Of a stretch of 64,000 nt of DNA, positions 26,085 through 35,336 are shown one piece after another. A model generated the notes under the pieces. The model saw nothing but the letters and a program-made list of their open reading frames with translations. It made no database searches and was not told the origin of the DNA. The DNA is from Gordonia sediminis. GTDB lineage: Bacteria > Actinomycetota > Actinomycetes > Mycobacteriales > Mycobacteriaceae. Location of the stretch: positions 434,001-498,000 of the forward strand of contig RZUM01000004.1 of assembly GCA_004193205.1 (NCBI GenBank). Reading direction: 5' to 3'. The first letter of the stretch is position 1. Every line of letters begins with the position of its first letter. The translations under genes and the position numbers were made by a program.

Positions 26085-27605
26085 TCAGTGCGTGTCGTCA
26101 ATCCTGACCACCCCGCTCAACACACCCATGTACGCGGCACCGTCGGGCGTCAGATTGAACCCCGCGAAGTTGTTGTTGAGCAGTGGCCCGTCGCCGTACT
26201 TCACCTCGTAGACCGTGCGCCCGGTCCGCCAGTCGAGCGCGGTGAGAAACCACTCGTCGGCACCATTGGTACGGCGCGGTTTGGATGCGGTGTAGACGAG
26301 ACCGTTCGCCAACGACAGCCGCGGAATCGCCGACGGTGACGACACGGTGTTGTTGACCCACTTCACCCGGCAGGTCTCGGTCGAGCGGTCGAAGCTGATC
26401 GCGGCGAGCCCGGGCACGGTGGTCCGGCCGCCGATGGTGGCCTGCGGCCCCGAGTAGCCGTAGTTGTTCTCCGCGAGGATCTGCCCGTCGGCGTAGGTGA
26501 GCGATTGGAAGTCGGCGCTGGCACCCGTGGGGAACACGGGCACCCGGCACACCTGGGTGCCACCGCCCGTCGACTTCGGACCGCGCCGATACACCACGAC
26601 GCTCGTCGGGTCACCGTTGTCGGTGGTGGCGACCCACTTGTCCTCGATCAGGGTTGGGGTGGAGCCGGCGCCGGCGGACAGCTTGCCGGGCTTTCGGATG
26701 CCGTCGTTCGGGTACACGGTGCGCCAGTTGACGGCCGGCGTGCCACCGGCGTCGGCCTGCATCCGGTAGATGGCCTTGTCGGTGACGATCGACATCGATC
26801 CGTCCGAGTCGGCGGTGAAGGACTTCTTGATCGGCTCGTGCAGATCGGCAACCATCACGTGGGCTGCCCGGAAGAAGTCGGAGATGGCACCGACCTTCCC
26901 GTGGCCGGTGGTGAACCACACCCGTCCGGCCCAGTCGGGCAGCGCGCTGTGGAGCTGGTCGCCGGCCTGCAGGTGGTTGGAGAGATCGACGGTCTTGGCG
27001 ACCGAGTTGGTGCCGTTGGGGTGAACCTGGATGGCGTAGATTTTGCCGTCCAGGGAGGGCACGATCGCCCGATTGGCATTGTCGAGGTAGAAATACCCTC
27101 CGCCACTGACGCTGACCTCACCGTTGGGGGCAATTCGGTTGAGCGCCAGCGGGAGATCGTGGGTGGAAAGGACGTTCAGCATCCGGTCCATCACGACGAC
27201 GATAGTGTGGGTGGGCGTGATCGCCGTCGTCACCAGGTGTCCGTAGGAGTCCTGGGTGATGGTGCCGCTCTGCCCACCCAGATTGACGGTCTTCACCGAG
27301 ACACCCCGCCCCGTAGGTCCGGGGAAACTGCTGGCGTCGGTCTGGTACGCGTCGACATGAATGTTGCTCTTGCCGTTGGGCGCAAGGTAGGGATGCTGCG
27401 GAACATTCTGCGGTGGTATGGGTTTCGGACGCCATGGCGACCCGACGACCACAGCAGCACCGTTCGTACCCGGGATCTGGGCCTTGCCGTAGCTGTCGGC
27501 AAGCGGGTTCGCGCCGGCCACCCCGACCGTGGCGGCGACCAGTCCTGCCACCGCCACAGAGATCGTCACCGAACGCATTCTCCGGCGGCTCGTCGAAATC
27601 GTCAT
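26085..27605 (-). CDS. secreted beta-propeller-like protein, paralogue 1
   Basis: This 506-aa exported protein has a signal peptide of about 32 residues (RRRMRSVTISVAVAGLVAATVGVAGA). Repeated strands such as GYFYLDNANRAIVPSLDGKIYAIQVHPNG, DWAGRVWFTTGHGKVGAIS and AAISFDRSTETCRVKWVNN suggest a WD/PQQ-like propeller. It shares the core VDLSN-DQLHSALPDWAGRVWF-IKKSF-IYRM-PTLI-DNG with the two plus-strand paralogues and is divergent from them. The ATG at 27605 has GAGGA 5 bp upstream. The function is unknown; the neighbouring dehydrogenase suggests periplasmic or cell-surface metabolism, but this is inference only. Confidence 0.72.
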   Translation of the reverse strand: MTISTSRRRMRSVTISVAVAGLVAATVGVAGANPLADSYGKAQIPGTNGAAVVVGSPWRPKPIPPQNVPQHPYLAPNGKSNIHVDAYQTDASSFPGPTGRGVSVKTVNLGGQSGTITQDSYGHLVTTAITPTHTIVVVMDRMLNVLSTHDLPLALNRIAPNGEVSVSGGGYFYLDNANRAIVPSLDGKIYAIQVHPNGTNSVAKTVDLSNHLQAGDQLHSALPDWAGRVWFTTGHGKVGAISDFFRAAHVMVADLHEPIKKSFTADSDGSMSIVTDKAIYRMQADAGGTPAVNWRTVYPNDGIRKPGKLSAGAGSTPTLIEDKWVATTDNGDPTSVVVYRRGPKSTGGGTQVCRVPVFPTGASADFQSLTYADGQILAENNYGYSGPQATIGGRTTVPGLAAISFDRSTETCRVKWVNNTVSSPSAIPRLSLANGLVYTASKPRRTNGADEWFLTALDWRTGRTVYEVKYGDGPLLNNNFAGFNLTPDGAAYMGVLSGVVRIDDTH

Positions 27606-27789
27606 CACAGTCCTCACGTCGTCGTTGGGCCGGCGCGGTGTCGTGCCACACGGGTGTCGGTCGTCACACGAGACAGCCGCACGACAGACTGCCCCATCTG
27701 AGGACATCTGTCGTCATACCAGCGCAGGCGTCGGATGTACCGCGGATGCGGTATTGCCTCCGGGCATGCCGGATCAGATGGTTGGTCGC

Positions 27790-29205
27790 ATGCAGATCAC
27801 CAGATTCACCGTCACACTCTGCGCCACTCTGGGAATGGCCCTCGCCGCGGTGTCGGGTCCTGCGGCCGCCGCTCCCAGTGGTCCGGACGTCGGCCCGATG
27901 CCGACCGCGATGATGCACGGCGACCCGTACTCGACCGACACGACACCGCACCGTGGACCTGGCCGGACCGGCCATGTGGCCGCATCATCGTTCATCGGAT
28001 CTGGTTGCACGACAACGATGGTCGGCCGCGACGGCATCCCGGTGGCGATGTGCACCCTCTATGTCGGGAAAGACCTGCAGCGCACGGTGCCGTCGGTCAC
28101 CCTGTTCGACCCGGTGACCGCGAAGCCGCTGGCCAATCTCCAGTTGCCGCGTGGGGCGCTGTATGCGGGCGCATACGGGTACCTCGACTCTCACGATCGG
28201 GTCGTCGTGGCCGCCGGCGAGGGCAAGATCTACAAGGTCGCACATCGCAAGACCTCCGGCGGGTGGAAGCTCTGGGTCGACGAGACGGTCGACATCTCGG
28301 CGAGCCTGGGCACCGGCGATGCCGTCAACGCCATCAACCCGGACTTCGAAGGGCGACTGTGGTTCGTCACCGGCGGCGGCACCGTCGGCGTCATCGAGGG
28401 TACGAAGGTGATCGCCACCCTACACATGCCGGCCGGAGAGCTGATCAAGAACAGCATGTCCAATCGTCCCGGCGGCCGGGCGTCCGTGCTCACCGACACA
28501 GCGCTGTACGAGATGAGACTCGACGGCGACCGGATCACCACCGTGTGGCGCCGGGCCTACGATTCCGTGGGTGGTGTTCGCCGGGCGGGCCAGCTCAGCT
28601 ACGGGTCGGGCACCACGCCAACGTATTTCGGCCCGGGTGGATCGTCGTGGGTGGCGATCGTCGACAACGGCGCCAATCCGCACCTCAAAGTGTTCCGGAG
28701 CTCGGACGGTTCGCCGGTCTGCAGCATGCCGGCCTTCCACATCTCCGGGCCCGGCACCGAGAACTCGCCGATCGGGTGGCGCAACTCGCTGGTCATCTCC
28801 AGCACCTACGGATTCGAGTACCCGGATGCGACCGTCCCGGGACCCAGCACCCCACGCCATGCACCGTTCACCGGTGGACTGACCAGGATCGACGTCACCC
28901 CGCAGGGCTGCCGCCGCGTCTGGGAGTCCGGGAGCCGGAACCGCGTCTCGACCCTGCCCAAGCTGTCCACCTCGAACGGGGAGATCCATTTCCTCGGGTA
29001 CGCCGCCCAGCCGACCTCTGTGGCAGGGTTTTACGCCGATCCGGTCTACTACTCCGCCGTCGACTTCGCGACCGGCAAGCGCACGCCGTTCACCCAGGTC
29101 GGCGTCTCCCCGCTCGACGACCCCTTGCAGTTCACCGGGACCATCACCGCGGACGGAACCCTCTGGCAGGGCAACGCCACCCGGATGCTCAAGATCACCC
29201 CCTGA
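27790..29205 (+). CDS. secreted beta-propeller-like protein, paralogue 2
   Basis: This 471-aa exported protein has the signal peptide MQITRFTVTLCATLGMALAAVSGPAAAA. Repeated blade-like segments include VTLFDPVTAKPLANLQLPRG, AYGYLDSHDRVVVAAGEGKIYKVAH, INPDFEGRLWFVTGGGTVGVI and AVDFATGKRTPF. A pair of conserved Cys (SPVCSMP and PQGCRRVWE) could form a disulfide. The ATG at 27790 aligns exactly with the start of paralogue 3; upstream in-frame starts at 27766 and 27778 lack better ribosome sites. It begins a plus-strand run with paralogue 3 (20-bp gap) and the truncated dehydrogenase. I do not recognise the function. Confidence 0.72.
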   Translation: MQITRFTVTLCATLGMALAAVSGPAAAAPSGPDVGPMPTAMMHGDPYSTDTTPHRGPGRTGHVAASSFIGSGCTTTMVGRDGIPVAMCTLYVGKDLQRTVPSVTLFDPVTAKPLANLQLPRGALYAGAYGYLDSHDRVVVAAGEGKIYKVAHRKTSGGWKLWVDETVDISASLGTGDAVNAINPDFEGRLWFVTGGGTVGVIEGTKVIATLHMPAGELIKNSMSNRPGGRASVLTDTALYEMRLDGDRITTVWRRAYDSVGGVRRAGQLSYGSGTTPTYFGPGGSSWVAIVDNGANPHLKVFRSSDGSPVCSMPAFHISGPGTENSPIGWRNSLVISSTYGFEYPDATVPGPSTPRHAPFTGGLTRIDVTPQGCRRVWESGSRNRVSTLPKLSTSNGEIHFLGYAAQPTSVAGFYADPVYYSAVDFATGKRTPFTQVGVSPLDDPLQFTGTITADGTLWQGNATRMLKITP

Positions 29206-29225
29206 CCAGAGAGACCGGTCGAGAG

Positions 29226-30647
29226 ATGAAACTCACCAAATACGCCGTGATCGGTTTACTCACCCTCGCAACGACATTCGGCATCACCGCGCCCGGGGCA
29301 TCCGCGGCGCCCGGAGGCCTCGACGTCGGGCCGATGTCGTCGTCCCTCATGCACGGAGATCCCTACTCGAGCGACACCACCCCCTACTCCAGCCCCGGTC
29401 GCGGCGCACATCTGGCGGCACGCTCGGTCACCGGGGCGGTGTGCCCGACGACGATGATCGGCAGTGACCGGATCCCCGTGGGTCTCTGCACCCGCTATGT
29501 CGGTGACGGCCTGAAGATCGGTGTGCCGTCGGTGGCCCTGTTCGATCCCGTCACCGCCGCGCCATTGGCGAACCTGCAGATCCCCGGAGGCTCGTTGTTC
29601 TCGGGAGTGTACGGATTCCTGGATTCCAAGGATCGGGTCGTCATCGGCGCCGGTGCCGACCGCGTCGTCAAGGTGGCCCACCGCAAGGCCGCGGGCCGCT
29701 GGCAGCTCTACGTCGACCAGACGATCGAGTTGGGGAGCCACATCCGCCCCGACGACTCGATCAACGCCATCATGCCGGATTTCGAGGGACGGCTGTGGTT
29801 CGCCACCGTCGGCGGAACCGTCGGCGCCCGGTCTACCGACGGCTCCGTGGTCACTGTGCAGCTGCACCGCGGCGAGGAGATCAAGAACAGCTTCTCGATC
29901 CGGCCCGGCGGACAAGCGGCGGTGGTCACAGACCACGCGCTCTACGGGCTGCGGATCGCCGGAGACACGATCTCCACGGTGTGGCGGCGCGCCTACGACA
30001 ACGGCGGCGGCATTCGCAAACCCGGCCAGGTCAGCCGTGGTTCGGGCACCACGCCGACATATTTCGGGCCGGGCAAGTCGTCCTGCGTCGCCATCGTCGA
30101 CAACGGCGCCGATCCCAAGGTGAACGTCTACAACAGTGACGACGGTTCGACCGTCTGCAGCATGTCGGCGTTCGGCACCTTCGGCGGACCCGCGACCGAG
30201 AACTCCCCGGTCGCGTGGAAGAACTCTCTGATCCTCTCCAGCACTTGGGGTTCCGAATACCCATCGGTCGCCGAGGACGGGCCGGCCACGCCGCGGACCG
30301 CCCCCTTCACGGGCGGCCTGACCAAGGTGGACGTGTCACCGCAGGGTTGCCGACGGGCATGGGAGACCGGGAGCCGCGACAAGGTGGCCACCCTGCCCAA
30401 GTTGTCCACCTCGAACGGCGAGATCCATTTCCTCGCGTTTGCGAACACACCGGTGAACCTCGGCGGCGAACAGAACGCCGGCCAGGTCTATTACTCGGCA
30501 GTCGATTTCGAGACGGGACAGCGACGTGCCTTCGTTCCGGTCGGGCTCGCACCGTTCGACGACCCGATCCAGCTCACCGCGGTGATCGGACCCGACGGCT
30601 CCCTGTGGCAGGGCACCACCGCCACGATGCTCAAGATCGCCCGCTGA
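29226..30647 (+). CDS. secreted beta-propeller-like protein, paralogue 3
   Basis: The 473-aa protein is closely similar to the preceding one over its whole length (shared blocks GLDVGPM, MHGDPYS-DTTP, VPSVALFDPVTA-PLANLQ, YGFLDSKDRVVIGAG, NAIMPDFEGRLWFATVGGTVG, KLSTSNGEIHFL). The signal peptide is KLTKYAVIGLLTLATTFGITAPGASAA. The pair clearly arose by tandem duplication. The conserved Cys pair (STVCSMS, PQGCRRAWE) is retained. The ATG at 29226 is 20 bp after the previous stop. Function is unknown. Confidence 0.72.
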   Translation: MKLTKYAVIGLLTLATTFGITAPGASAAPGGLDVGPMSSSLMHGDPYSSDTTPYSSPGRGAHLAARSVTGAVCPTTMIGSDRIPVGLCTRYVGDGLKIGVPSVALFDPVTAAPLANLQIPGGSLFSGVYGFLDSKDRVVIGAGADRVVKVAHRKAAGRWQLYVDQTIELGSHIRPDDSINAIMPDFEGRLWFATVGGTVGARSTDGSVVTVQLHRGEEIKNSFSIRPGGQAAVVTDHALYGLRIAGDTISTVWRRAYDNGGGIRKPGQVSRGSGTTPTYFGPGKSSCVAIVDNGADPKVNVYNSDDGSTVCSMSAFGTFGGPATENSPVAWKNSLILSSTWGSEYPSVAEDGPATPRTAPFTGGLTKVDVSPQGCRRAWETGSRDKVATLPKLSTSNGEIHFLAFANTPVNLGGEQNAGQVYYSAVDFETGQRRAFVPVGLAPFDDPIQLTAVIGPDGSLWQGTTATMLKIAR

Positions 30648-30692
30648 CCAGCCGCACTGATCACTACACCAGGACCCGCACAGGAGATGACA

Positions 30693-31631
30693 ATGAAGAC
30701 CAGAGCCGCCGTCATGTACGGCCCCGGGGTCACAAAGGTACAGCCGGGCGACCACGTCGTCTGCAGCTTCGTCCCCGCCTGCGGCACCTGCCGCTACTGC
30801 TCCACCGGGCGACAGTCCTTGTGCGACATGGGAGCCAACGCTCTCTTCGGCATGATGCCGGACGGCACCTTCCGGTTCCACGGCACCACCCCGGACGGCC
30901 GCCTGGAGGACTTCGGCGGCATGTGCATGCTCGGCACCTTCGCCGAACGTGCCACCGTCAGCCAGCATTCGGTCGTGAAGGTCGACTACTGGCTGCCGCT
31001 GGACAGAGCTGTCCTCGTGGGTTGTGGGGTACCCACGGGGTGGGGATCGGCGGTGTACGCCGGCGACGTCCGCGTCGGCGATACCGTCGTCATCTACGGG
31101 ATCGGCGGAATCGGCATCAACGCCGTCCAGGGCGCTCTGTCGGCGGGAGCGAAATACGTCGTCGTGGTGGACCCGATCGAGTTCAAACGTGACACCGCAC
31201 TGAAATTCGGCGCCACCCACGCGTTCACCGATCCGGTGGCGGCCCACGACAAGATCGTCGAACTCAGTTGGGGCCAGGGCGCCGACACCGCCATCGTCAC
31301 AGTGGGCACCGTCGACGAGACGGTGGTCTCCTCGGCGATCGGGACGGTCGGCAAGGGCGGCACCGTGGTCATCACCGGCATGGCCAGTCCGGAGCACCTC
31401 ACCCTGCATTGGCCCGGCATCGACCTCACCCTCAACGAGAAGACAATCAAGGGAACCATTTTCGGATCGGCCAATCCGCATCACGACATCGTCCGATTGC
31501 TGCGCCTCTATGACGCCGGCCAACTCAAGTTGGACGAGCTGGTCACCACCACCTACTCGCTCCACGAAATCAATCAGGGTTATCAGGACCTGCGCGATGG
31601 CACCAACATCCGCGGCGTGATCCTGTTCTGA
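30693..31631 (+). CDS. zinc-type (NDMA-dependent-like) alcohol dehydrogenase lacking the catalytic zinc segment
   Basis: The 312-aa protein resembles the roughly 370-aa nicotinoprotein or NAD alcohol dehydrogenases of actinobacteria. The start KTRAAVMYGPG runs directly into VTKVQPGDHVVCSF. The family segment in between, with the catalytic zinc Cys (GLCHSDEH-like) and His-Glu (GGHEGAG-like), about 60 residues, is missing. The structural zinc Cys cluster (CGTCRYCSTGRQSLCDMG), the third catalytic-zinc Cys region (LVGCGVPTGWGSAV), the Rossmann motif GIGGIGINAVQGA and the C-terminus GTNIRGVILF are intact. ATG at 30693 with AGGAG 6 bp upstream is used. The frame is kept, so a stable but catalytically defective protein is possible. 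Confidence 0.78.
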   Translation: MKTRAAVMYGPGVTKVQPGDHVVCSFVPACGTCRYCSTGRQSLCDMGANALFGMMPDGTFRFHGTTPDGRLEDFGGMCMLGTFAERATVSQHSVVKVDYWLPLDRAVLVGCGVPTGWGSAVYAGDVRVGDTVVIYGIGGIGINAVQGALSAGAKYVVVVDPIEFKRDTALKFGATHAFTDPVAAHDKIVELSWGQGADTAIVTVGTVDETVVSSAIGTVGKGGTVVITGMASPEHLTLHWPGIDLTLNEKTIKGTIFGSANPHHDIVRLLRLYDAGQLKLDELVTTTYSLHEINQGYQDLRDGTNIRGVILF

Positions 31632-31664
31632 CCGACACGTTTCACACCTCCCGAAAGCGACAAC

Positions 31665-33116
31665 ATGACATCGACATCCGGCCGACGGATCTCACGCTCG
31701 GGTTCCCGGTCGACGAATCGCGGGCATTGTTTCGCCATCGCCGTGGTGACCGCGATGGCACTGCTGATCGGAGCCACCACCCAATCCGGATTCACCCCAA
31801 GGGCACACTCGGAACCGGTTGTGTCCTCGACGAGTCCCGCACAAGCCCCAAAGGAGTGCGTCGGCTCCCGGTTCGCCACGTTCGGCGCCATCTACGACCG
31901 GGTGTTCGATGCAGTTTCACCGCGGCTGCCCGCACAGGTTCGAGCGCGCTCCGCGGACATCAAGGCCGCCGCGCACCGGGATATGGACCGCTTGCGGATC
32001 TCGCAGCTCGCGGTGTCGAGTCATCCCTACGACCTGGGTGCCGACGCGAAGTCGCCGATCATGACCTACCGTGATCCGATCTCCCAATGGGTTGTCACAC
32101 AGTTGATCAGTGCCCGTGAAGGTCGCGCCGGGCAGGCGATCCCGATGGAAAACCTGACACTGGCGCAGGCGGTCGAGACGGCGTGGCTCTATCTGTATGT
32201 GACCGTGATGATCCCGGCGTCCGTCGCGGCCAGAAGTATGCCCGCCATCGCCACCATCGCCGGGCCGCTGACGGTCGGGACGCTGATCGCACTGCCGATC
32301 ATGCTCGGCGTCTACGGTGCGACGCAGATCTACCAGACAGTCAGCAAGCGCCTCATCGACGCCTGCATCGTGTCCGTCACGCGCTCACAAAAAGAGCGGG
32401 CCGGGAAGAGCGTCAAGGACCTTCGGTTCACCTACCCGGTCCCCGAGGTCGTCAAGGACATGGCCGGCCAGGTCATGCTTGCCGATTCGCGATCGTGCAC
32501 GCCGATCGGCGATCTCCCGCTGACCCGGATCGTCACCAGGACGTCGAACCATCTGCAGTCGATCTCGCCCGGCGTCCAAGGGCGGCGCATCCGTGCAGCC
32601 ACCGCCAATCTGGACCGCTTCATGCGGTCGACGACCGTACCGGACAATCTGATCCCGGCCGATCCCGCGGACTTCAACACCATCGAGAAGGCACTGAGCC
32701 TGGGACTCTCACCGGTGCCGTTCGTCGGTGGCGCACCGATCGACATCATCCTGGGGCTCAACCACAACCGGAACAACAAACTGGACTTCGCCCATCGAGT
32801 GCCCTTGTCGTCACTATCGGTGACGAAGTCGCTTACGGCCGCCTACTATGCGTACGGACTGGCCACGAGTATGGTCGAGATCGCTTGGCGCCAAGGCGGC
32901 ATGGACCCGGCGGCGGCGCTGGTGAACCAACTGTTCCCAGGCCTGGGGATCACCTCGGCGATGCTGCCGAAGACGACCGGCATCGTGGGCGCGCCCAATC
33001 TCTACGGTCTCGTCGTGTTCCACAACGTGGTGCGGTCGCTATGTCTCGCGGAGGACGCGACGACAACCGGTCCTTCCACGGGTGGCGCCCGACCCGTGTC
33101 TGCGGCGCGGTGGTGA
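31665..33116 (+). CDS. exported protein of unknown function
   Basis: The 483-aa protein has an N-terminal signal or anchor (CFAIAVVTAMALLIGATTQSG) and a second hydrophobic stretch (SMPAIATIAGPLTVGTLIALPIMLGVYGATQIY) near residue 185. Cys pairs (KECVGSRF, DACIVSV, SRSCTPIG, RSLCLAED) suggest disulfides outside the membrane. I do not recognise a family, although the length and the Tyr/Arg-rich middle resemble uncharacterised exported proteins of Gordonia and Rhodococcus. It lies 33 bp after the truncated dehydrogenase and may belong to the same transcript. Its terminal 40 residues are less constrained. Confidence 0.6.
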   Translation: MTSTSGRRISRSGSRSTNRGHCFAIAVVTAMALLIGATTQSGFTPRAHSEPVVSSTSPAQAPKECVGSRFATFGAIYDRVFDAVSPRLPAQVRARSADIKAAAHRDMDRLRISQLAVSSHPYDLGADAKSPIMTYRDPISQWVVTQLISAREGRAGQAIPMENLTLAQAVETAWLYLYVTVMIPASVAARSMPAIATIAGPLTVGTLIALPIMLGVYGATQIYQTVSKRLIDACIVSVTRSQKERAGKSVKDLRFTYPVPEVVKDMAGQVMLADSRSCTPIGDLPLTRIVTRTSNHLQSISPGVQGRRIRAATANLDRFMRSTTVPDNLIPADPADFNTIEKALSLGLSPVPFVGGAPIDIILGLNHNRNNKLDFAHRVPLSSLSVTKSLTAAYYAYGLATSMVEIAWRQGGMDPAAALVNQLFPGLGITSAMLPKTTGIVGAPNLYGLVVFHNVVRSLCLAEDATTTGPSTGGARPVSAARW

Positions 33117-33383
33117 CGGCGGTGCTCTACCGCTCCGCGGTCGACGTCGAGAGCAGCCGGCAGCGGGTGTTCAACCGCGCCGGGACCTCACCCGTCGAGT
33201 CCATGTCCGCTATGACGCCGATCACCGGTTCGACCGATTAGTCCTGGTTATCCGAATTGTCTTATTGCAGATAAAGTTTCGGCCAATTTTCCTCGCAAGA
33301 ACCACGTCGCCGTCCTACCGTTGGAGGAATCCGGGCATCGTCGCTCGAACACGGTGCAGACGATTCGGCGGGAGGAGCCGACC

Positions 33384-35060
33384 ATGGCCGATCACAATAC
33401 GGACATTCCCTCGAATTCTTCGGCAGGCACACCACCGCTGCGGCGACACGTCGGGCGAATTGGACTGCTCTTCGCGAGTATCGGCTCGATCATCGGGTCC
33501 GGTTGGCTGTTCGGTGCGATGAACGCCTCCCAGATCGCCGGTCCGGCCGCAGTGATCTCCTGGGCCCTCGGAGGCCTCATGATCCTGTTGATCGGCCTGT
33601 GCTACGCCGAACTCGGCGCCATGTTCCCACTGTCCGGTGGTGTCGTGCGCTTCCCACACATCGCGTTCGGCGGTTTCTCCAGCTACATGACCGGATGGAT
33701 CACCTGGGTGGCGTGTGCCTCGGTGGCACCGATCGAGGTGGAAGCCGCGCTCACCTACGCCACCAAGTACGCGCCATTCACCAGCAGACACACCGTCGAC
33801 GGCACCACCGTGCACACGCTCACCGGACTCGGTATGGTCGTCGCGATCATCGCGATGGCCGTGTTCGTGGTGATCAACTACTACGGCATCCGGTGGTTCG
33901 CCGCGGTCAACAACGTCGTGGTGTGGTGGAAACTCGCGATCATCGCCATCGTCATCGTCGCGTTCATGCTCACGCAGTTCAACACCGACAACTTCACCTC
34001 GCAGGGATTCAAGCCCGACGGCTGGCATGGCATCTTCACCGCGATCGCGACATCAGGAATCGTGTTCTCGTACCTGGGTTTCCGACAGGGCATCGAGCTG
34101 GCCGGCGAGTCGGACAACCCGAAACGCAATGTACCGTTCGCCGTGATCGGGTCCGTCCTGTTGACCGTCGTCATCTACGTCCTGTTGCAGGTCGCGTTCA
34201 TCGGTTCGGTCAATCCCAGTGACATCGCCCGCGGCTGGAGCAACATCAGCTTCACCAACGACTTCGGGCCGCTGGCAGCCATCGCATCGATATTGGGGCT
34301 CGGCTGGCTGGCCACCCTGCTCTACATCGACGCCGTGATCTCCCCCGCCGGCACCGGCCTGATCTACACAACAGTCACGGCGCGCATCTCGTACGCGATG
34401 TCACGCAACGGAAACGCGCCCGAATCCCTCGGGCGCACCACGCACCGCGGCGTCCCGCTGGTCAGCATGATCCTTGCATTCGTCGTGGGGCTCATCCTGT
34501 TCCTGCCGTTCCCCAGCTGGCAGCAGTTGGTCGGATTCATCACCTCGGCGACGGTGCTTTCGTTCGGGTCCGGGCCGCTGGCGGTCGTGACCTTCCGCAA
34601 GCAGATCCCGGACCAGCGGCGGCCGTTCAAGCTGCCGTTCGTGTACGTGATCGCCTTCCTGGCGTTCTGGTCGGCGAATCTGATCGTGTACTGGACCGGC
34701 TGGTCGACCAATTTCAAGCTCTTCATCGCGGTGCTGATCGGTGTTGTCGTGCTTGGTGTCATGGTTGCCCTCGATGCCGAGAACGATCGTCACATCAGCT
34801 GGGATTGGCAGGGTGCGGTGTGGTACGTCCCGTGGCTCGGTGGCCTGGCGCTGATCTCCTGGCTGGGCGACTACGGCGGAGGTCTGGGTGTCCTGCACTT
34901 CGACACCGCATTCCCGGTGACCTTCGTCTTCAGCGGGATCATCTTCGCCCTCGCCTGGCGGGTGAAGCTCCCGACTCCTGCCGTCGAGCGCTACATCGCC
35001 GAGGCGCGCGAGGAAGCCGCGGAGGAGGACGAGGTCCTCGGTGCAGCGATGAGCCACTGA
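33384..35060 (+). CDS. APC-superfamily amino acid permease
   Basis: This 558-aa cytoplasmic membrane transporter has about 12-14 helices. It begins with the APC consensus RIGLLFASIGSIIGSGWLFGAMNASQIAGPAAVISWALGG (the unwound GSGW helix 1) and continues LCYAELGAMFPLSGGVVRFPHIAFGGFSSYMTGWITW. It belongs to the amino acid-polyamine-organocation group; the substrate is unresolved. A fructoselysine- or aspartate-proton symporter-like annotation is common for this subtype. The ATG at 33384 has GGGAGGAG upstream. The 267-bp gap before it is AT-richer than the surroundings and probably holds its promoter. A hairpin follows the gene. Confidence 0.85.
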   Translation: MADHNTDIPSNSSAGTPPLRRHVGRIGLLFASIGSIIGSGWLFGAMNASQIAGPAAVISWALGGLMILLIGLCYAELGAMFPLSGGVVRFPHIAFGGFSSYMTGWITWVACASVAPIEVEAALTYATKYAPFTSRHTVDGTTVHTLTGLGMVVAIIAMAVFVVINYYGIRWFAAVNNVVVWWKLAIIAIVIVAFMLTQFNTDNFTSQGFKPDGWHGIFTAIATSGIVFSYLGFRQGIELAGESDNPKRNVPFAVIGSVLLTVVIYVLLQVAFIGSVNPSDIARGWSNISFTNDFGPLAAIASILGLGWLATLLYIDAVISPAGTGLIYTTVTARISYAMSRNGNAPESLGRTTHRGVPLVSMILAFVVGLILFLPFPSWQQLVGFITSATVLSFGSGPLAVVTFRKQIPDQRRPFKLPFVYVIAFLAFWSANLIVYWTGWSTNFKLFIAVLIGVVVLGVMVALDAENDRHISWDWQGAVWYVPWLGGLALISWLGDYGGGLGVLHFDTAFPVTFVFSGIIFALAWRVKLPTPAVERYIAEAREEAAEEDEVLGAAMSH

Positions 35061-35097
35061 TCGCAGGAGCAGAGCCGGGCGGCAGTCGGTCCCGGTT

Positions 35098-35142
35098 GGC
35101 ACAGCCGCGCGTGCGCACTCATCGCACGCGACTGGCTGTGCC
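35098..35142 (+). terminator. hairpin terminator after the permease gene
   Basis: GGCACAGCC (35098-35106) pairs with GGCTGTGCC (35134-35142), with an inner GCGTGCG/CGCACGC stem. It lies between the permease stop and the tRNA promoter. Confidence 0.65.
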
Positions 35143-35151
35143 GGGAGCTGT

Positions 35152-35180
35152 TTAGTCAGTCCCGGGGAACCGGATATACT
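35152..35180 (+). promoter_or_regulatory. promoter of tRNA-Arg
   Basis: TTAGTC (35152-35157) and TATACT (35175-35180) are separated by 17 bp, and the tRNA starts 27 bp after the -10 element. The -10 is near consensus. Confidence 0.55.
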
Positions 35181-35207
35181 CGCCCACGCTGCCGTCCGAC
35201 GGCGGAC

Positions 35208-35284
35208 GCCTCCGTAGCTCAGGTGGATAGAGCAAGGGCCTTCTAATCCCTAGGTCGCAGGTTCGAGTCCTGCCGGGGGCACCA
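35208..35284 (+). tRNA. tRNA-Arg (anticodon TCT)
   Basis: This is a full cloverleaf. The acceptor GCCTCCG pairs with CGGGGGC, the D arm is GCTC...GAGC, and the anticodon loop CTTCTAA has TCT at positions 34-36. The T arm is GCAGG-TTCGAGT-CCTGC, and CCA is encoded. The lowest anticodon-stem pair (C-T) is mismatched, which is unusual but does not alter the call. The prophage integrase gene begins its 3' end 53 bp downstream, so the tRNA 3' part is the likely attachment site. Confidence 0.93.
35240..35284 (+). other. probable attL core in the 3' half of tRNA-Arg
   Basis: Tyrosine integrases commonly recombine within tRNA 3' halves and leave a restored tRNA next to int. The intact tRNA is followed directly by the integrase gene, which points to this segment. 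The matching attR repeat should lie beyond 64000 and cannot be seen, so the core limits are not defined. Confidence 0.4.
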
Positions 35285-35336
35285 TGACCAGCAACGATCC
35301 TGACTCCACGAAGGTTCCCGGACCCCGATCCACCGT

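Noticed and set aside
27735-29225. Upstream part of a 970-codon frame ending at 30647
   Set aside because: Only the section from 29226 is real (paralogue 3 with its own signal peptide); the upstream part is an Arg-rich out-of-phase reading of paralogue 2.
32183-33241. 352-codon plus-strand frame over the exported protein gene
   Set aside because: Out-of-phase Arg-rich reading of the 31665-33116 gene, without a start site or domain.
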